From Marinomonas alcarazii (GTDB lineage: Bacteria; Pseudomonadota; Gammaproteobacteria; Pseudomonadales; Marinomonadaceae), in contig NZ_QKLW01000001.1 of NCBI RefSeq assembly GCF_003208215.1, forward strand, positions 372,001-436,000: a DNA stretch of 64,000 nucleotides, written 5' to 3'. This document shows positions 56,210 through 64,000 of the stretch, piece by piece. The position numbers and the translations under genes were made by a program. The notes below the pieces were generated by a model. That model did not search any database. It was not told the origin of the DNA and worked only from the letters and a program-made list of their open reading frames with translations. How positions within the stretch are numbered: position 1 is the first letter of the stretch; the number at the start of each line of letters is the position of its first letter.

Positions 56210-57679
56210 ATGATTAGCATAAAAACAACAAATACCTTATATGCGCCAGACAAGGTAGATGTTGGCATTGTTCATATTGGATTGGGGGCTTTTCATCGTG
56301 CCCATCAAGCAGTTTATATCGAAAAAAATCTTAATCGTCACCAAGGTGGTGATTGGGGAATTTGTGCCGTTAATATTCGCTCGAATACCCAGTTGGTTGA
56401 TCAGCTGAAAGCCAATAATTGTCGATATCATATTGCCGAATATCAGGATAGTCAGAATGTCGAGTTGCGAGAAGTCAACGCGATTCGTGACGCTTTATTT
56501 GCGGGCACTGATAAAGAACCTTTGTTTGAAAAACTGGTGTCGCCAAAGACCAAGATCGTCACTTTAACCGTGACCGAGAAGGGCTATTACTTGGCGCCAG
56601 CCGATAAAACATTGCGTCTAGATGATCCAAGTATTCAGCATGACATACAGAATCCCACAGCACCGAAAACGGCGCCTGGAATTTTAGTTGAAGCCTTGTA
56701 TCGCAGAAAAGAATCTGGCTTGCCAGCGTTTACTGTCTTGTCTTGTGACAATATGCCCAATAATGGCAGCTTGACCCGTCAAGCTGTGTGTGGATTAGCT
56801 GAGCACCGTTCTACTGAGTTCGCCCAATGGATTCAAGATAACGTTGCTTTCCCTAGCTCTATGGTTGACAGAATCGTACCAGCTATGTCGGACGCTTCTC
56901 GTGAACGCTTGCAGTCAGAACTGCAGTGTGACGATGAAAATGCCGTCATGTGTGAAGCCTTTAGCCAATGGGTTGTCGAAGACAACTTCCCACAAGGTCG
57001 CCCAGACTGGGAAGAAGATGGCGTACAAATGGTGGCAGATGTACATCCATTTGAAACTATGAAGCTTCGTCTGTTGAACGGGAGTCATTCTTTGTTGGCG
57101 TATGTTGGTTTAGCAGCCAAACATCAAACAGTTGCACAAGCGGTAGCGGATGAAAAATTCGCTAACTTAATTCGTCACTATATGAGTGTTGAAGCCTCGC
57201 CTACCTTGGATTTACCTGAAGAGGTGCAAGTACAGGCTTACATTGATAGTTTGATCAGCCGATTTGCCAATGACAGCCTGCAGCATCAGTTGTCACAAAT
57301 AGCGATGGATGGATCACAGAAGATCCCGCAACGCTGGTTGAGTGGCGCAGAAGAACGCTTAGCTACCAGATCCAGTCTTGCTGCGACCGCATTAGGCGTG
57401 GCGGCGTGGTTGTTCTATGTACGTGGCGAAGACCTTGATGGCAATAAACATCAAGTTGATGACCCAATGGCACAGACATTAAGTGAGCTCCATGCTCGCT
57501 GTTCAGACCCAGAATCATTGGTACACGAAGCTCTAAAATTGAACGATATATTTTCAAATACACTCAGCCAAAACGAGGCATTCTCTGTTGCTGTGCTGAG
57601 CGCTTACAAAACACTTATTTCAAGTGGTGTTGTGGAATGTCTGTCATTCAATAACAACACTGCGAATTTCGGAGGATAA
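56210..57679 (+). CDS. uxuB: Fructuronate reductase (mannitol dehydrogenase family)
   Basis: NADH-dependent reduction of fructuronate to mannonate. 489 residues: N-terminal Rossmann motif [18 protein letters not shown] (about 21-38), and the catalytic segment [17 protein letters not shown] near 285-300 with the conserved Lys, Asn and His. Mannitol dehydrogenase is a close relative, but flanking by uxaC and uxuA supports UxuB. It ends one base before uxuA. Confidence 0.93.
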   Translation: MISIKTTNTLYAPDKVDVGIVHIGLGAFHRAHQAVYIEKNLNRHQGGDWGICAVNIRSNTQLVDQLKANNCRYHIAEYQDSQNVELREVNAIRDALFAGTDKEPLFEKLVSPKTKIVTLTVTEKGYYLAPADKTLRLDDPSIQHDIQNPTAPKTAPGILVEALYRRKESGLPAFTVLSCDNMPNNGSLTRQAVCGLAEHRSTEFAQWIQDNVAFPSSMVDRIVPAMSDASRERLQSELQCDDENAVMCEAFSQWVVEDNFPQGRPDWEEDGVQMVADVHPFETMKLRLLNGSHSLLAYVGLAAKHQTVAQAVADEKFANLIRHYMSVEASPTLDLPEEVQVQAYIDSLISRFANDSLQHQLSQIAMDGSQKIPQRWLSGAEERLATRSSLAATALGVAAWLFYVRGEDLDGNKHQVDDPMAQTLSELHARCSDPESLVHEALKLNDIFSNTLSQNEAFSVAVLSAYKTLISSGVVECLSFNNNTANFGG

Positions 57680-57680
57680 A

Positions 57681-58856
57681 ATGGAACATACTTGGCGTTG
57701 GTTTGGACCAAACGATGAAACAACGTTGACGGATATTCGTCAAACAGGCGCGACGGGTGTTGTGACCGCGTTGCATGAAATTCCTAATGGTGACGTTTGG
57801 CCAGTAGAGGCGATCAGAGCTCGTAAGGAAATGATCGAATCGCATTCACTGCGCTGGTCTGTGGTAGAAAGTGTGCCAGTGCATGAAGACATTAAAAAGC
57901 GCACTGGTAACTACAAAGAGTACATTCAAAACTACAAGCAAACCCTGCTGAATTTGGCTGAATGTGGAATCGATACGGTATGTTACAACTTTATGCCAGT
58001 GTTGGATTGGACGCGTACGGATTTGGATTATGCATTGCCTGATGGCTCGCGTGCGTTGCGTTTCGATCAAACTGCGTTTGCGGCGTTTGAACTTTATATT
58101 CTAGAGCGTAAAGGGGCAGAATCTGAATACAGCGATGAAGAAAAAGCCCGAGCAAAAATCTTTATTGAAAACCTAAAAGAAGAAGATAAAAACCGTCTAG
58201 TGGCGAATATCATTGCAGGTCTTCCTGGTTCAGAAGAGAGCTACACTCTAGAGCAGTTTCGTTCTAAATTAGACGAATACGATGGTATCGACAAAGACAA
58301 ACTTCGTGAACACTTGAAGCTTTTCTTGGAAGAAATTGTGCCAGCCGCAGAACAAGGCGGTTTACGTTTAGCGATTCACCCAGATGATCCACCACGTCCA
58401 ATTCTTGGTTTACCACGCGTTGTCTCTGTCAAAGACGATATCGAATGGTTGCTTGGGGCAGTGCCAAGTCCTGTAAACGGCATAACTCTTTGTACTGGTT
58501 CTTATGGAGTTCGTGCTGATAACGACTTGGTCGACATGGTGCAACGCTTTGGCTCAAACATCTTCTTTACGCATTTAAGATCCACTAAACGTGAAGAAGT
58601 GGCAGGTAGCTTCCATGAAGCGTCCCACCTTGGTGGTGACGTAGACATGGTTGGCGTGGTTCGCGCGCTTCTTGTAGAAGAGAAAAAGCGTAACGACAAC
58701 AACGCACCGCGTCCTATCCCAATGAGACCAGACCATGGCCATCAAATCTTGAATGACCTAGATAAAAACTCGAAACCGGGTTACTCGAAACTAGGCCGAA
58801 TGAAAGGCTTGGCGGAAGTTCGTGGTTTAGAGTTAGGTCTTAAGAGTACGCTTTAA
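57681..58856 (+). CDS. uxuA: Mannonate dehydratase
   Basis: Dehydrates D-mannonate to 2-keto-3-deoxygluconate. 391 residues from the ATG at 57681, which has GGAGGA directly before it; the open frame to 57624 only overlaps uxuB. Starts [16 protein letters not shown]; metal-site region [19 protein letters not shown] near 260, [10 protein letters not shown] near 305 and [13 protein letters not shown] near 355 are intact. Last gene of the hexuronate operon. No kdgK/kdgA follow, so the product must be used by enzymes encoded elsewhere. Confidence 0.96.
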   Translation: MEHTWRWFGPNDETTLTDIRQTGATGVVTALHEIPNGDVWPVEAIRARKEMIESHSLRWSVVESVPVHEDIKKRTGNYKEYIQNYKQTLLNLAECGIDTVCYNFMPVLDWTRTDLDYALPDGSRALRFDQTAFAAFELYILERKGAESEYSDEEKARAKIFIENLKEEDKNRLVANIIAGLPGSEESYTLEQFRSKLDEYDGIDKDKLREHLKLFLEEIVPAAEQGGLRLAIHPDDPPRPILGLPRVVSVKDDIEWLLGAVPSPVNGITLCTGSYGVRADNDLVDMVQRFGSNIFFTHLRSTKREEVAGSFHEASHLGGDVDMVGVVRALLVEEKKRNDNNAPRPIPMRPDHGHQILNDLDKNSKPGYSKLGRMKGLAEVRGLELGLKSTL

Positions 58857-58877
58857 TTTAAGCTGAATAGAATGGGT

Positions 58878-58917
58878 AAAAAAAGACCGAATAGTTTGCT
58901 ATTCGGTCTTTTTGTTT
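58878..58917 (+). terminator. Terminator after uxuA
   Basis: AAAAAGACCGAATAG pairs with CTATTCGGTCTTTTT around a 4-nt loop, followed by GTTTT. Strong, and probably active on both strands. Confidence 0.92.
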
Positions 58918-58972
58918 TATCCAAGTTTTAACAAATTAATGCAAGGCAGCAGCAAGAATGGCTGACTGTAGG

Positions 58973-59569
58973 CTAGTTTATTCTATGGAAAGGACGCTTA
59001 TAGTCGAGTCTGGTTGGTCTCTGTAACGTATCTTGGTCATCAGCTCCAGTGTAGAGATTGTCGTTCTTGATATAAATGATGTTGTGTTCTTCAGGGTAGA
59101 AGTGGGCGCCATCATATCGCATAGTGCGACTATCGACTTCGGTGACGATAGTGCCATCACTCAGCATAATGCCGTTTCCCAACGTGAATTTGCTAAATGA
59201 TGTAGGATTCGGAGCCCCAGGTAAGGGGCTAGTGCAGCCAGCATCAAGGTAGTTTTTTATATCAGTGGTGAATTCGCTACGACTGAAGGATAACGTAACG
59301 ATATCATAGTGCGCTTCACCGTCTACATGCCCGCATGACTTTCTCCAAGAGCCTTCAAGGTCACTGGTCGTCACGGTGGCGTTGTATACTTTTTCGGGGT
59401 CGTCAGGATTGTTTTCTGTGTCGTTACCTTCGCTCTCGGCATCTTCGATTTCTGTGACAGGGCTTTCGTCGCTGCCATTGAAATAATTCCCAATTTTGGT
59501 ATAGCTTTCATTACCTACGCAGCCAGCCATGAGTACCGAAACTAGGCATACCAATACAAGCTTTTCCAT
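58973..59569 (-). CDS. Predicted lipoprotein, unknown function
   Basis: A 198-residue protein with lipoprotein signal KLVLVCLVSVLMAGC (lipidated Cys17), then an acidic linker (ESEGNDTENNPDDPEK) and a beta-rich domain beginning LEGSWRKSCGHVDG, with Cys residues that may form a disulphide. The start of that domain resembles lipocalin-like small domains, but no family is certain. It lies downstream of apbE. Confidence 0.65.
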   Translation of the reverse strand: MEKLVLVCLVSVLMAGCVGNESYTKIGNYFNGSDESPVTEIEDAESEGNDTENNPDDPEKVYNATVTTSDLEGSWRKSCGHVDGEAHYDIVTLSFSRSEFTTDIKNYLDAGCTSPLPGAPNPTSFSKFTLGNGIMLSDGTIVTEVDSRTMRYDGAHFYPEEHNIIYIKNDNLYTGADDQDTLQRPTRLDYKRPFHRIN

Positions 59570-59628
59570 AGCGTTTTTTCCTTACGATCTTGCCATTTCT
59601 AAATGGGAGGAAAATAGTCTCGCATAAG

Positions 59629-59667
59629 GCGAGCAGTAGTAACAAGCATTACACCTGCTCGCTTTTT
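59629..59667. terminator. Hairpin between apbE and the lipoprotein gene
   Basis: GCGAGCAG (59629-59636) pairs with CTGCTCGC (59655-59662), followed on the plus strand by TTTTT. On the minus strand, in the direction of apbE, the T-run is poor, so read-through to the lipoprotein gene is likely. Confidence 0.45.
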
Positions 59668-60730
59668 AATCAAATTTCACTTTGTCTGTTTTGAGCAAAG
59701 CGGCACTGCTGGAGTTCACCAACTTGTCGTTCTTTCTTTCGATAAAGAAGACGTCTAAGTTTTCCTCTTTGGCGATTTTTGCGCCTTCCACTGGGCCAAG
59801 GCACAACATGGTGGTTGCCCATGCATCGCTTATTCTAGGGTCGGTGCCAAATACCGATGCCGAGACAAGGTCATGAGTGATTGGCTTGCCTGTGCTTGGG
59901 TTGATTATGTGCGAATACTCCACGCCATTATCGTCGAAGTGACGGTTATAAGTGCCTGATGTATCCAGTGTGACGCCATCTTCATTTTTGACCGTTATGA
60001 CTTTATAAACTTTTGGACCACCTTCAGTAGAAGGGATTGGACTTTGAATGGCCACTCGCCATTTGTCGCCATTTGGCTTGTGTCCTTTGATTTTCATATC
60101 GCCACCAAATTGCACCATGTAATTATCGTAGCCTTTGGATTCTAATACATGACTTAACTTGCCAATGGTGTAACCTTCGCCCATAGAAGAAAAATCAAGC
60201 TGTAAGAAAGGACGCGTTTTACGCACGCGCATATTTTCTTCATCGATTTCAACTTTATCTATGCCTATTTCTGCTTTCAGAGCTGTGAGTTCTTCTGGTG
60301 TTGGCACATGAAGTTGGTCGGTTTTGAACCCCCATAGATCAAACAAAGGCCCAATAGTCGGGTCGTAACAACCTTCTGATTTCGCGTGTATGTCTTGGGC
60401 GATTTGAACCAGTTCGACAAAGTCTTGAGAAACAGGTTGCCAGGCCACAGAAGGGCTGCGGTTGAACTCGGAAATGAAAGAATCTGGACGATAAGTAGAA
60501 AGTTCTTTATCAATCTGGGCAAGAGTATCGTTAAATGCAGCTTGTACCTCTGTTACTGGAACCGCGTCTTCAGACCAAAAGCTGATTTGATAGGTTGTGC
60601 CTTGGGCATAGCCTTCAACCGTTTCCAGTTTTGGTGGCTCACTGCAACCCACTAAAAACGTTGTCATCAGAATAGTACTAAAGCCCGCAACCCTGGTTAC
60701 ATTAAAACCAGATTTTATCGAAGTAGACAT
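59666..60730 (-). CDS. apbE: FAD:protein FMN transferase
   Basis: Attaches FMN to Ser/Thr of target flavoproteins such as NqrB/NqrC. 354 residues with a lipoprotein signal (FSTILMTTFLVGC, Cys29), so anchored on the periplasmic side. ApbE motifs: GYAQGTTYQISF near 41, MGEGYTIGKLSHVLESKG near 180, GGDMKIKGHKPNGDKWRVAIQ near 205, and TSGTYNRHF..YSHIINPSTGKPI near 255-280. No obvious target gene is nearby. Confidence 0.94.
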   Translation of the reverse strand: MSTSIKSGFNVTRVAGFSTILMTTFLVGCSEPPKLETVEGYAQGTTYQISFWSEDAVPVTEVQAAFNDTLAQIDKELSTYRPDSFISEFNRSPSVAWQPVSQDFVELVQIAQDIHAKSEGCYDPTIGPLFDLWGFKTDQLHVPTPEELTALKAEIGIDKVEIDEENMRVRKTRPFLQLDFSSMGEGYTIGKLSHVLESKGYDNYMVQFGGDMKIKGHKPNGDKWRVAIQSPIPSTEGGPKVYKVITVKNEDGVTLDTSGTYNRHFDDNGVEYSHIINPSTGKPITHDLVSASVFGTDPRISDAWATTMLCLGPVEGAKIAKEENLDVFFIERKNDKLVNSSSAALLKTDKVKFD

Positions 60731-60845
60731 GTGATTTAAGCCTTATGAAAAGTAAATTCAGTAAGTTTACCAGTGGATTATGATCAACTCTATCAACCAG
60801 CTTACCATCCACACTTATGTGCATTTTGTTGTTCTACTTTTGTTT

Positions 60846-61832
60846 TCAAAGTTCTGGAAGCAGGCCATTTCTAACCGCGCCGGGGGATATACCTGTCATT
60901 CGTTTGAAGGCTCGACTAAACGATGCTGTTGAGCTATAGCCAAGGCGATCTGCGATTTCGTCAAGATTCAGGTTGTCTTGGCTGATCCATTGGCTTGCGA
61001 GCCGCATGCGCAGATTGCCTAGATATTGCTGTGGTGTGGAATGGGTTAATTCGGTAAAGCGCTCAGCAAAGACAGAACGTGAAACGCCCATCTCACAAGC
61101 CATATCTGCTACCGACCATTGTCGACCTGGGTCATGGTGTAGGGCGGATAAAACCTGTGCCAATTTGGGGTCGCGCATGGCTTCAACCCAGCCGCACACA
61201 TCGCATCCAACTTCTACCCAACGACGTAAAATCGCAGCGGCCACGACATCGGCAAGCCTTGTTAAAATGACGCTATATCCAGGTCGTTTTGCCTTTAGTT
61301 CTTTGGTCATGACATCAAGAATGGCCGGGATTTGAGGGTCATAATCGGGCACGGTTTCAATATGCATGACTTCGGGCTTCAAATGGGCTAATGGATGAAG
61401 CCAGCCTAAGTTGAACTCCATCGCACAACTGAAAATAAAGTTGTCTTTTGATCTACAGATTTCGGTATCACAAGCACGGATTTCAGAGGAGGCATCACAC
61501 AGCGATACTTTTTCAAAGGCATCGATACTGACTAATGGCACGCCGTCTTCGCTATAAATATCGTGCGCTCCAGCGCAAGGCAACAATACAGCATCGCCAC
61601 AGGCAAGCTCTTGTACTGCGCCACTCTTGGTTCGAAGTAATACTGAGCCTTGGCCGATAAAATGAAAGTACGCCAATTTTGTATCGGCTCCTTCTCCATA
61701 TTTCAGGCCAAATGGCGCTGAAATTTCGATACGTCGGTATTCAAGGCCTTTAAGGCGAACACCGGACAGAAGCTCGTTTACCATGTCGTGTTGGGTTTTA
61801 TTGGTGATGTTGTTTTGCGTGGAAAGTTGCAT
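60846..61832 (-). CDS. AraC family transcriptional regulator (cupin N-terminus)
   Basis: 328 residues from the ATG at 61832, preceded by CCGGAGCGCT; the frame is open to 62108, but that part overlaps the divergent gene and is not family-like. N-terminal cupin sensing domain (GSVLLRTKSGAVQELACGDAVLLPCAGAH), C-terminal pair of helix-turn-helix motifs (WSVADMACEMGVSRSVFAERF; LNLDEIADRLGYSSTASFSRAFKRMTG). Probably controls the divergent MFS transporter gene. Confidence 0.88.
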   Translation of the reverse strand: MQLSTQNNITNKTQHDMVNELLSGVRLKGLEYRRIEISAPFGLKYGEGADTKLAYFHFIGQGSVLLRTKSGAVQELACGDAVLLPCAGAHDIYSEDGVPLVSIDAFEKVSLCDASSEIRACDTEICRSKDNFIFSCAMEFNLGWLHPLAHLKPEVMHIETVPDYDPQIPAILDVMTKELKAKRPGYSVILTRLADVVAAAILRRWVEVGCDVCGWVEAMRDPKLAQVLSALHHDPGRQWSVADMACEMGVSRSVFAERFTELTHSTPQQYLGNLRMRLASQWISQDNLNLDEIADRLGYSSTASFSRAFKRMTGISPGAVRNGLLPEL

Positions 61833-61841
61833 AGCGCTCCG

Positions 61842-61883
61842 GACGATATGGTATAAATTTAAGATATATTGGTATATATCGTC
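61842..61883. promoter_or_regulatory. AraC-type operator repeats
   Basis: TGGTATA occurs at 61849-61855 and 61870-61876, exactly 21 bp apart in the same direction, typical of AraC dimer sites. The pair is framed by the inverted repeat GACGATAT (61842-61849) and ATATCGTC (61876-61883). It lies in the gap between the regulator and the transporter. Confidence 0.5.
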
Positions 61884-61956
61884 TGGCCTGTCCATATTAT
61901 TCTGTGCATATTGTTCGATAGGCAATGTACAAACATTTATATCTAGAGGATTTTCA

Positions 61957-63162
61957 ATGACGAATACCATAAATGAGCCGTCCATGCAGACAAAAGAAAC
62001 ACCTGCCTGGTGGGCTGTGATAGCGATGACGTTAGGTGTTTTTGGGTTGGTCACGGCAGAGTTTTTGCCTGCTAGCCTTCTTACTCCGATGGCGTCAGAC
62101 CTTTCCATTACCGAAGGTATGGCTGGTCAAGCGGTTTCGGCTACTGCTATTTTGGCGGTGGTCGCCAGCCTTTTAACGGCTACTGTGACCCGCAGAATAG
62201 ATCGTCGATACGTATTGCTGGGCTTCTCTGTGCTATTAATTATCTCAAGCGCTTTGGTTGCGCTTGCTCCAAATTTCTTCTTGCTGTTGGCCGGTAGGGT
62301 GTTACTTGGTATTGCACTGGGTGGTTTCTGGACCATGGCGGCCGCTGTCGTTATGCGCTTGGTTCCCGATAAAGACATTCCTCGTGCGTTGGCTATTATG
62401 TTTAGTGGGGTGTCGGCCGCGACGATTTTTGCGGCGCCGCTTGGCAGCTACCTCGGTGGTACTATTGGCTGGCGTAATGTCTTTTGGCTTGTTGCTTTAC
62501 TAGGGGTTATGGTTCTTTTCGTCCAGCTTGCGACCTTACCGAAAATGCCTCCTCGTGGGCGAGCGACATTGGGTACATTGTTAGCAGTGATGAATCGACC
62601 TCGAATGAAGTTTGGCCTAATAATGCTGGTGCTTATTTTTACGGGGCACTTCGCTTTATTTACTTATGTCCGACCCTTTCTTGAAAACGTAACAGGCGTG
62701 GCTACGGCTGGTATTTCTGGCATCTTATTAGGTTTTGGCGTGGCGAACTTCATTGGGACTCACTTAGCCGGTGTGTTAATTGCGCGATCTCTGCGTCTTA
62801 CTTTAACGCTTGCACCATTGATCATTGGCTTAGCTGGAATCGGGATGGTCAGCATTCAGGGCGCTATTGCTCCAACTGCTGTATTGGTAGCGATTTGGGG
62901 CATGGCGTTTGGTGGCGTGCCTGTCGGTTGGTCTACCTGGATTACACGTAGTGTACCGGACGAAGCTGAAAGTGGTGGTGGGCTTTTGGTTGCGGCTATT
63001 CAAGTAGGGATTGCAACCGGTGCTGCAGCGGGCGGATTGGTGTTTGATGCAAGTGGTGCTTTGGGGGTCTTTAGTATCGCTGCATTGATACTGTTGGCGG
63101 CTTCCTTGTTTGTCTCAATCGGCTTGAGGGTTAAGCCCTCTGCAGCCGCAAAAGCCATTTAA
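61957..63162 (+). CDS. MFS transporter, NepI-like (DHA1 family)
   Basis: 401 residues from the ATG at 61957 (AGAGGA before it; upstream open frame to 61783 overlaps the regulator). Twelve spans. It closely resembles E. coli NepI, a purine nucleoside exporter: EFLPASLLTPMASDLSI near 31, RLVPDKDIPRALAIMF near 132, GSYLGGTIGWRNVFW near 160 and GVPVGWSTWITRS near 323. The substrate may differ. Controlled presumably by the divergent AraC protein. Confidence 0.87.
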   Translation: MTNTINEPSMQTKETPAWWAVIAMTLGVFGLVTAEFLPASLLTPMASDLSITEGMAGQAVSATAILAVVASLLTATVTRRIDRRYVLLGFSVLLIISSALVALAPNFFLLLAGRVLLGIALGGFWTMAAAVVMRLVPDKDIPRALAIMFSGVSAATIFAAPLGSYLGGTIGWRNVFWLVALLGVMVLFVQLATLPKMPPRGRATLGTLLAVMNRPRMKFGLIMLVLIFTGHFALFTYVRPFLENVTGVATAGISGILLGFGVANFIGTHLAGVLIARSLRLTLTLAPLIIGLAGIGMVSIQGAIAPTAVLVAIWGMAFGGVPVGWSTWITRSVPDEAESGGGLLVAAIQVGIATGAAAGGLVFDASGALGVFSIAALILLAASLFVSIGLRVKPSAAAKAI

Positions 63163-63274
63163 TTCAAACATCTTCTATCTATTGGGCTATCGTTATAAGT
63201 CGACTTGAAAGTGTGTGTATTGCTAATAAATACGGAATAGACGGGGACGGGGTAAAATAAAAGTAAATTGTCAC

Positions 63275-63316
63275 AAGGAACCGAGTAGCAAGTGCTCCTC
63301 GGTTCCTTTATCTTTT
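63275..63316. terminator. Terminator between convergent genes
   Basis: AAGGAACCGAG (63275-63285) pairs with CTCGGTTCCTT (63298-63308), 12-nt loop, with T's after. It lies between the MFS gene and the convergent peptidase gene and could serve both. Confidence 0.8.
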
Positions 63317-63362
63317 TGGATGTTAGTACTTTATCTATTAACCAAGATGTTTAGGGCAGACG

Positions 63363-64000
63363 CTAGTAACACTTAGCCGTTTTATTCTGGGCGACTAAGT
63401 CTTCATAAATTGGTAGGTTTTTACTTAAATTTGCCTGCAAATCTTTAATGCGAGTGGAGTTGGAAGGGTGAGTAGATAGCAGCTCCGGTGCTTTGCTTTC
63501 ACCTCCTGCACTCATATTACGCCATAATTGAACGCTTTCTCGTGGATCAAAGCCCGCTTTTGCCATATAGCTTAGGCCAAGTAAATCTGCCTCAGACTCA
63601 TGAGAGCGGCTAAAGGGTAAAATAATGCCTACTTGCGCTCCTATGCCTAGCGCTTGGAAGATGGCTATTTTTTCTGGCGACTCTTCACCACTCAATTGAT
63701 ACCCCAACGCCAAAGCTTGGCTTGTTGCCAACTGAGTCGACACGCGTTCGTTACCGTGGCGGGCAATAACATGGGCTAATTCATGACCGACCACAGCGGC
63801 TAATTGTGATTGGTTTTCTGCAACAGTCAAAAGTCCCGTATAAATACCAACTTTGTATCCAGGTAAGGCAAATGCATTCACTTGTTCATCGTTAAACAGC
63901 ACCACTTCCCAGTCTTGGTTGCGATACTTTTCTGGCAACACCGCAATTAATGAATCTGCCACACATTGAACTTGCTCGCGCAATTTAGCATCAGATGAAG
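63363..64000 (-). CDS. M48 family metallopeptidase (5' partial)
   Basis: Zinc metallopeptidase of the Oma1/LoiP type. The frame is open to the right edge with no stop, so the start and any signal peptide lie outside; a TTG at 63983 is an internal Leu. Zinc motif HELAH (in VVGHELAHVIARHGNERVS), third ligand Glu in SRSHESEADLLGLSYMAKAGFDP, and a C-terminal STHPSNSTRIKDLQ typical of the family. Likely role in envelope protein quality control. Confidence 0.9.
   Translation of the reverse strand, partial: SSDAKLREQVQCVADSLIAVLPEKYRNQDWEVVLFNDEQVNAFALPGYKVGIYTGLLTVAENQSQLAAVVGHELAHVIARHGNERVSTQLATSQALALGYQLSGEESPEKIAIFQALGIGAQVGIILPFSRSHESEADLLGLSYMAKAGFDPRESVQLWRNMSAGGESKAPELLSTHPSNSTRIKDLQANLSKNLPIYEDLVAQNKTAKCY

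Noticed and set aside
61833-62108. Extended N-terminus for the AraC regulator and, oppositely, for the MFS transporter (61783-61956)
   Set aside because: Each extension overlaps the divergent partner or its promoter, lacks family similarity, and better ribosome sites lie at 61832 and 61957.

Overview
The window looks like chromosomal DNA of a marine gammaproteobacterium of the Oceanospirillales, most like Marinomonas. This is judged from protein character, moderate GC content, the gltA/sdhCDAB/sucAB-lpd-sucCD arrangement, the BCCT, TRAP and 2-hydroxycarboxylate transporters, and the nitrate assimilation layout. No rRNA, tRNA, insertion sequence, prophage or CRISPR array was seen.

Region 1 (1-10492) is nitrate assimilation: the end of a nitrate ABC transporter (permease cut by the window edge, then ATPase), a FAD/NAD oxidoreductase, nirB, nirD, then nasA, a TrpD2/YbiB-like protein and mobA. 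Between nirD and nasA lies a regulatory segment with a sigma-54-type -24/-12 element and a leader. The leader carries two hexaloop hairpins; the second overlaps the 5' arm of a perfect terminator just ahead of the nasA ribosome binding site. This is the layout expected of ANTAR (NasR/NasT) antitermination.

Region 2 (10494-14432) is housekeeping: DUF3108-purN-purM on the minus strand, and divergently a DUF2066 protein with a small zinc-ribbon-like protein. Region 3 (14453-28026) is a TCA supercluster: gltA divergent from sdhCDAB, then sucA-sucB-lpd-sucC-sucD. sucA has a compact structured 5' leader that holds its ribosome binding site in a hairpin loop, and SucB has two lipoyl domains.

Region 4 (28043-39434) has a CWC protein, an L-2-hydroxyglutarate oxidase and a catabolic island. 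In the island, a FCD/GntR regulator with two small enzymes diverges across a perfect 24-bp palindrome from DUF1185, alpha/beta hydrolase, flavin reductase, luciferase-like monooxygenase and aldehyde dehydrogenase genes. A BCCT transporter and a succinate-semialdehyde-type dehydrogenase follow. The enzyme set matches ring opening of an N-methylpyridinium carboxylate: trigonelline as in Acinetobacter Tgn proteins, or possibly homarine. This is the most interesting metabolic unit in the window, and several of its genes have no assigned step.

Region 5 (39647-48158) holds a lipoprotein, a 2-hydroxycarboxylate transporter with a CitA/CitB-type two-component system and a lone Rossmann-domain protein, then a PAS kinase, a response regulator and a REC-GGDEF-EAL protein. 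Region 6 (48356-58917) is a hexuronate regulon: FCD/GntR regulator, TRAP transporter, intracellular GH31 glycosidase, uxaC, a fructuronate-reductase-type dehydrogenase and uxuA, with twin operator-like sites between dctP and dctQ. Region 7 (58973-64000) holds a lipoprotein, ApbE, an AraC regulator divergent from a NepI-like MFS transporter, and an M48 peptidase cut by the window edge.
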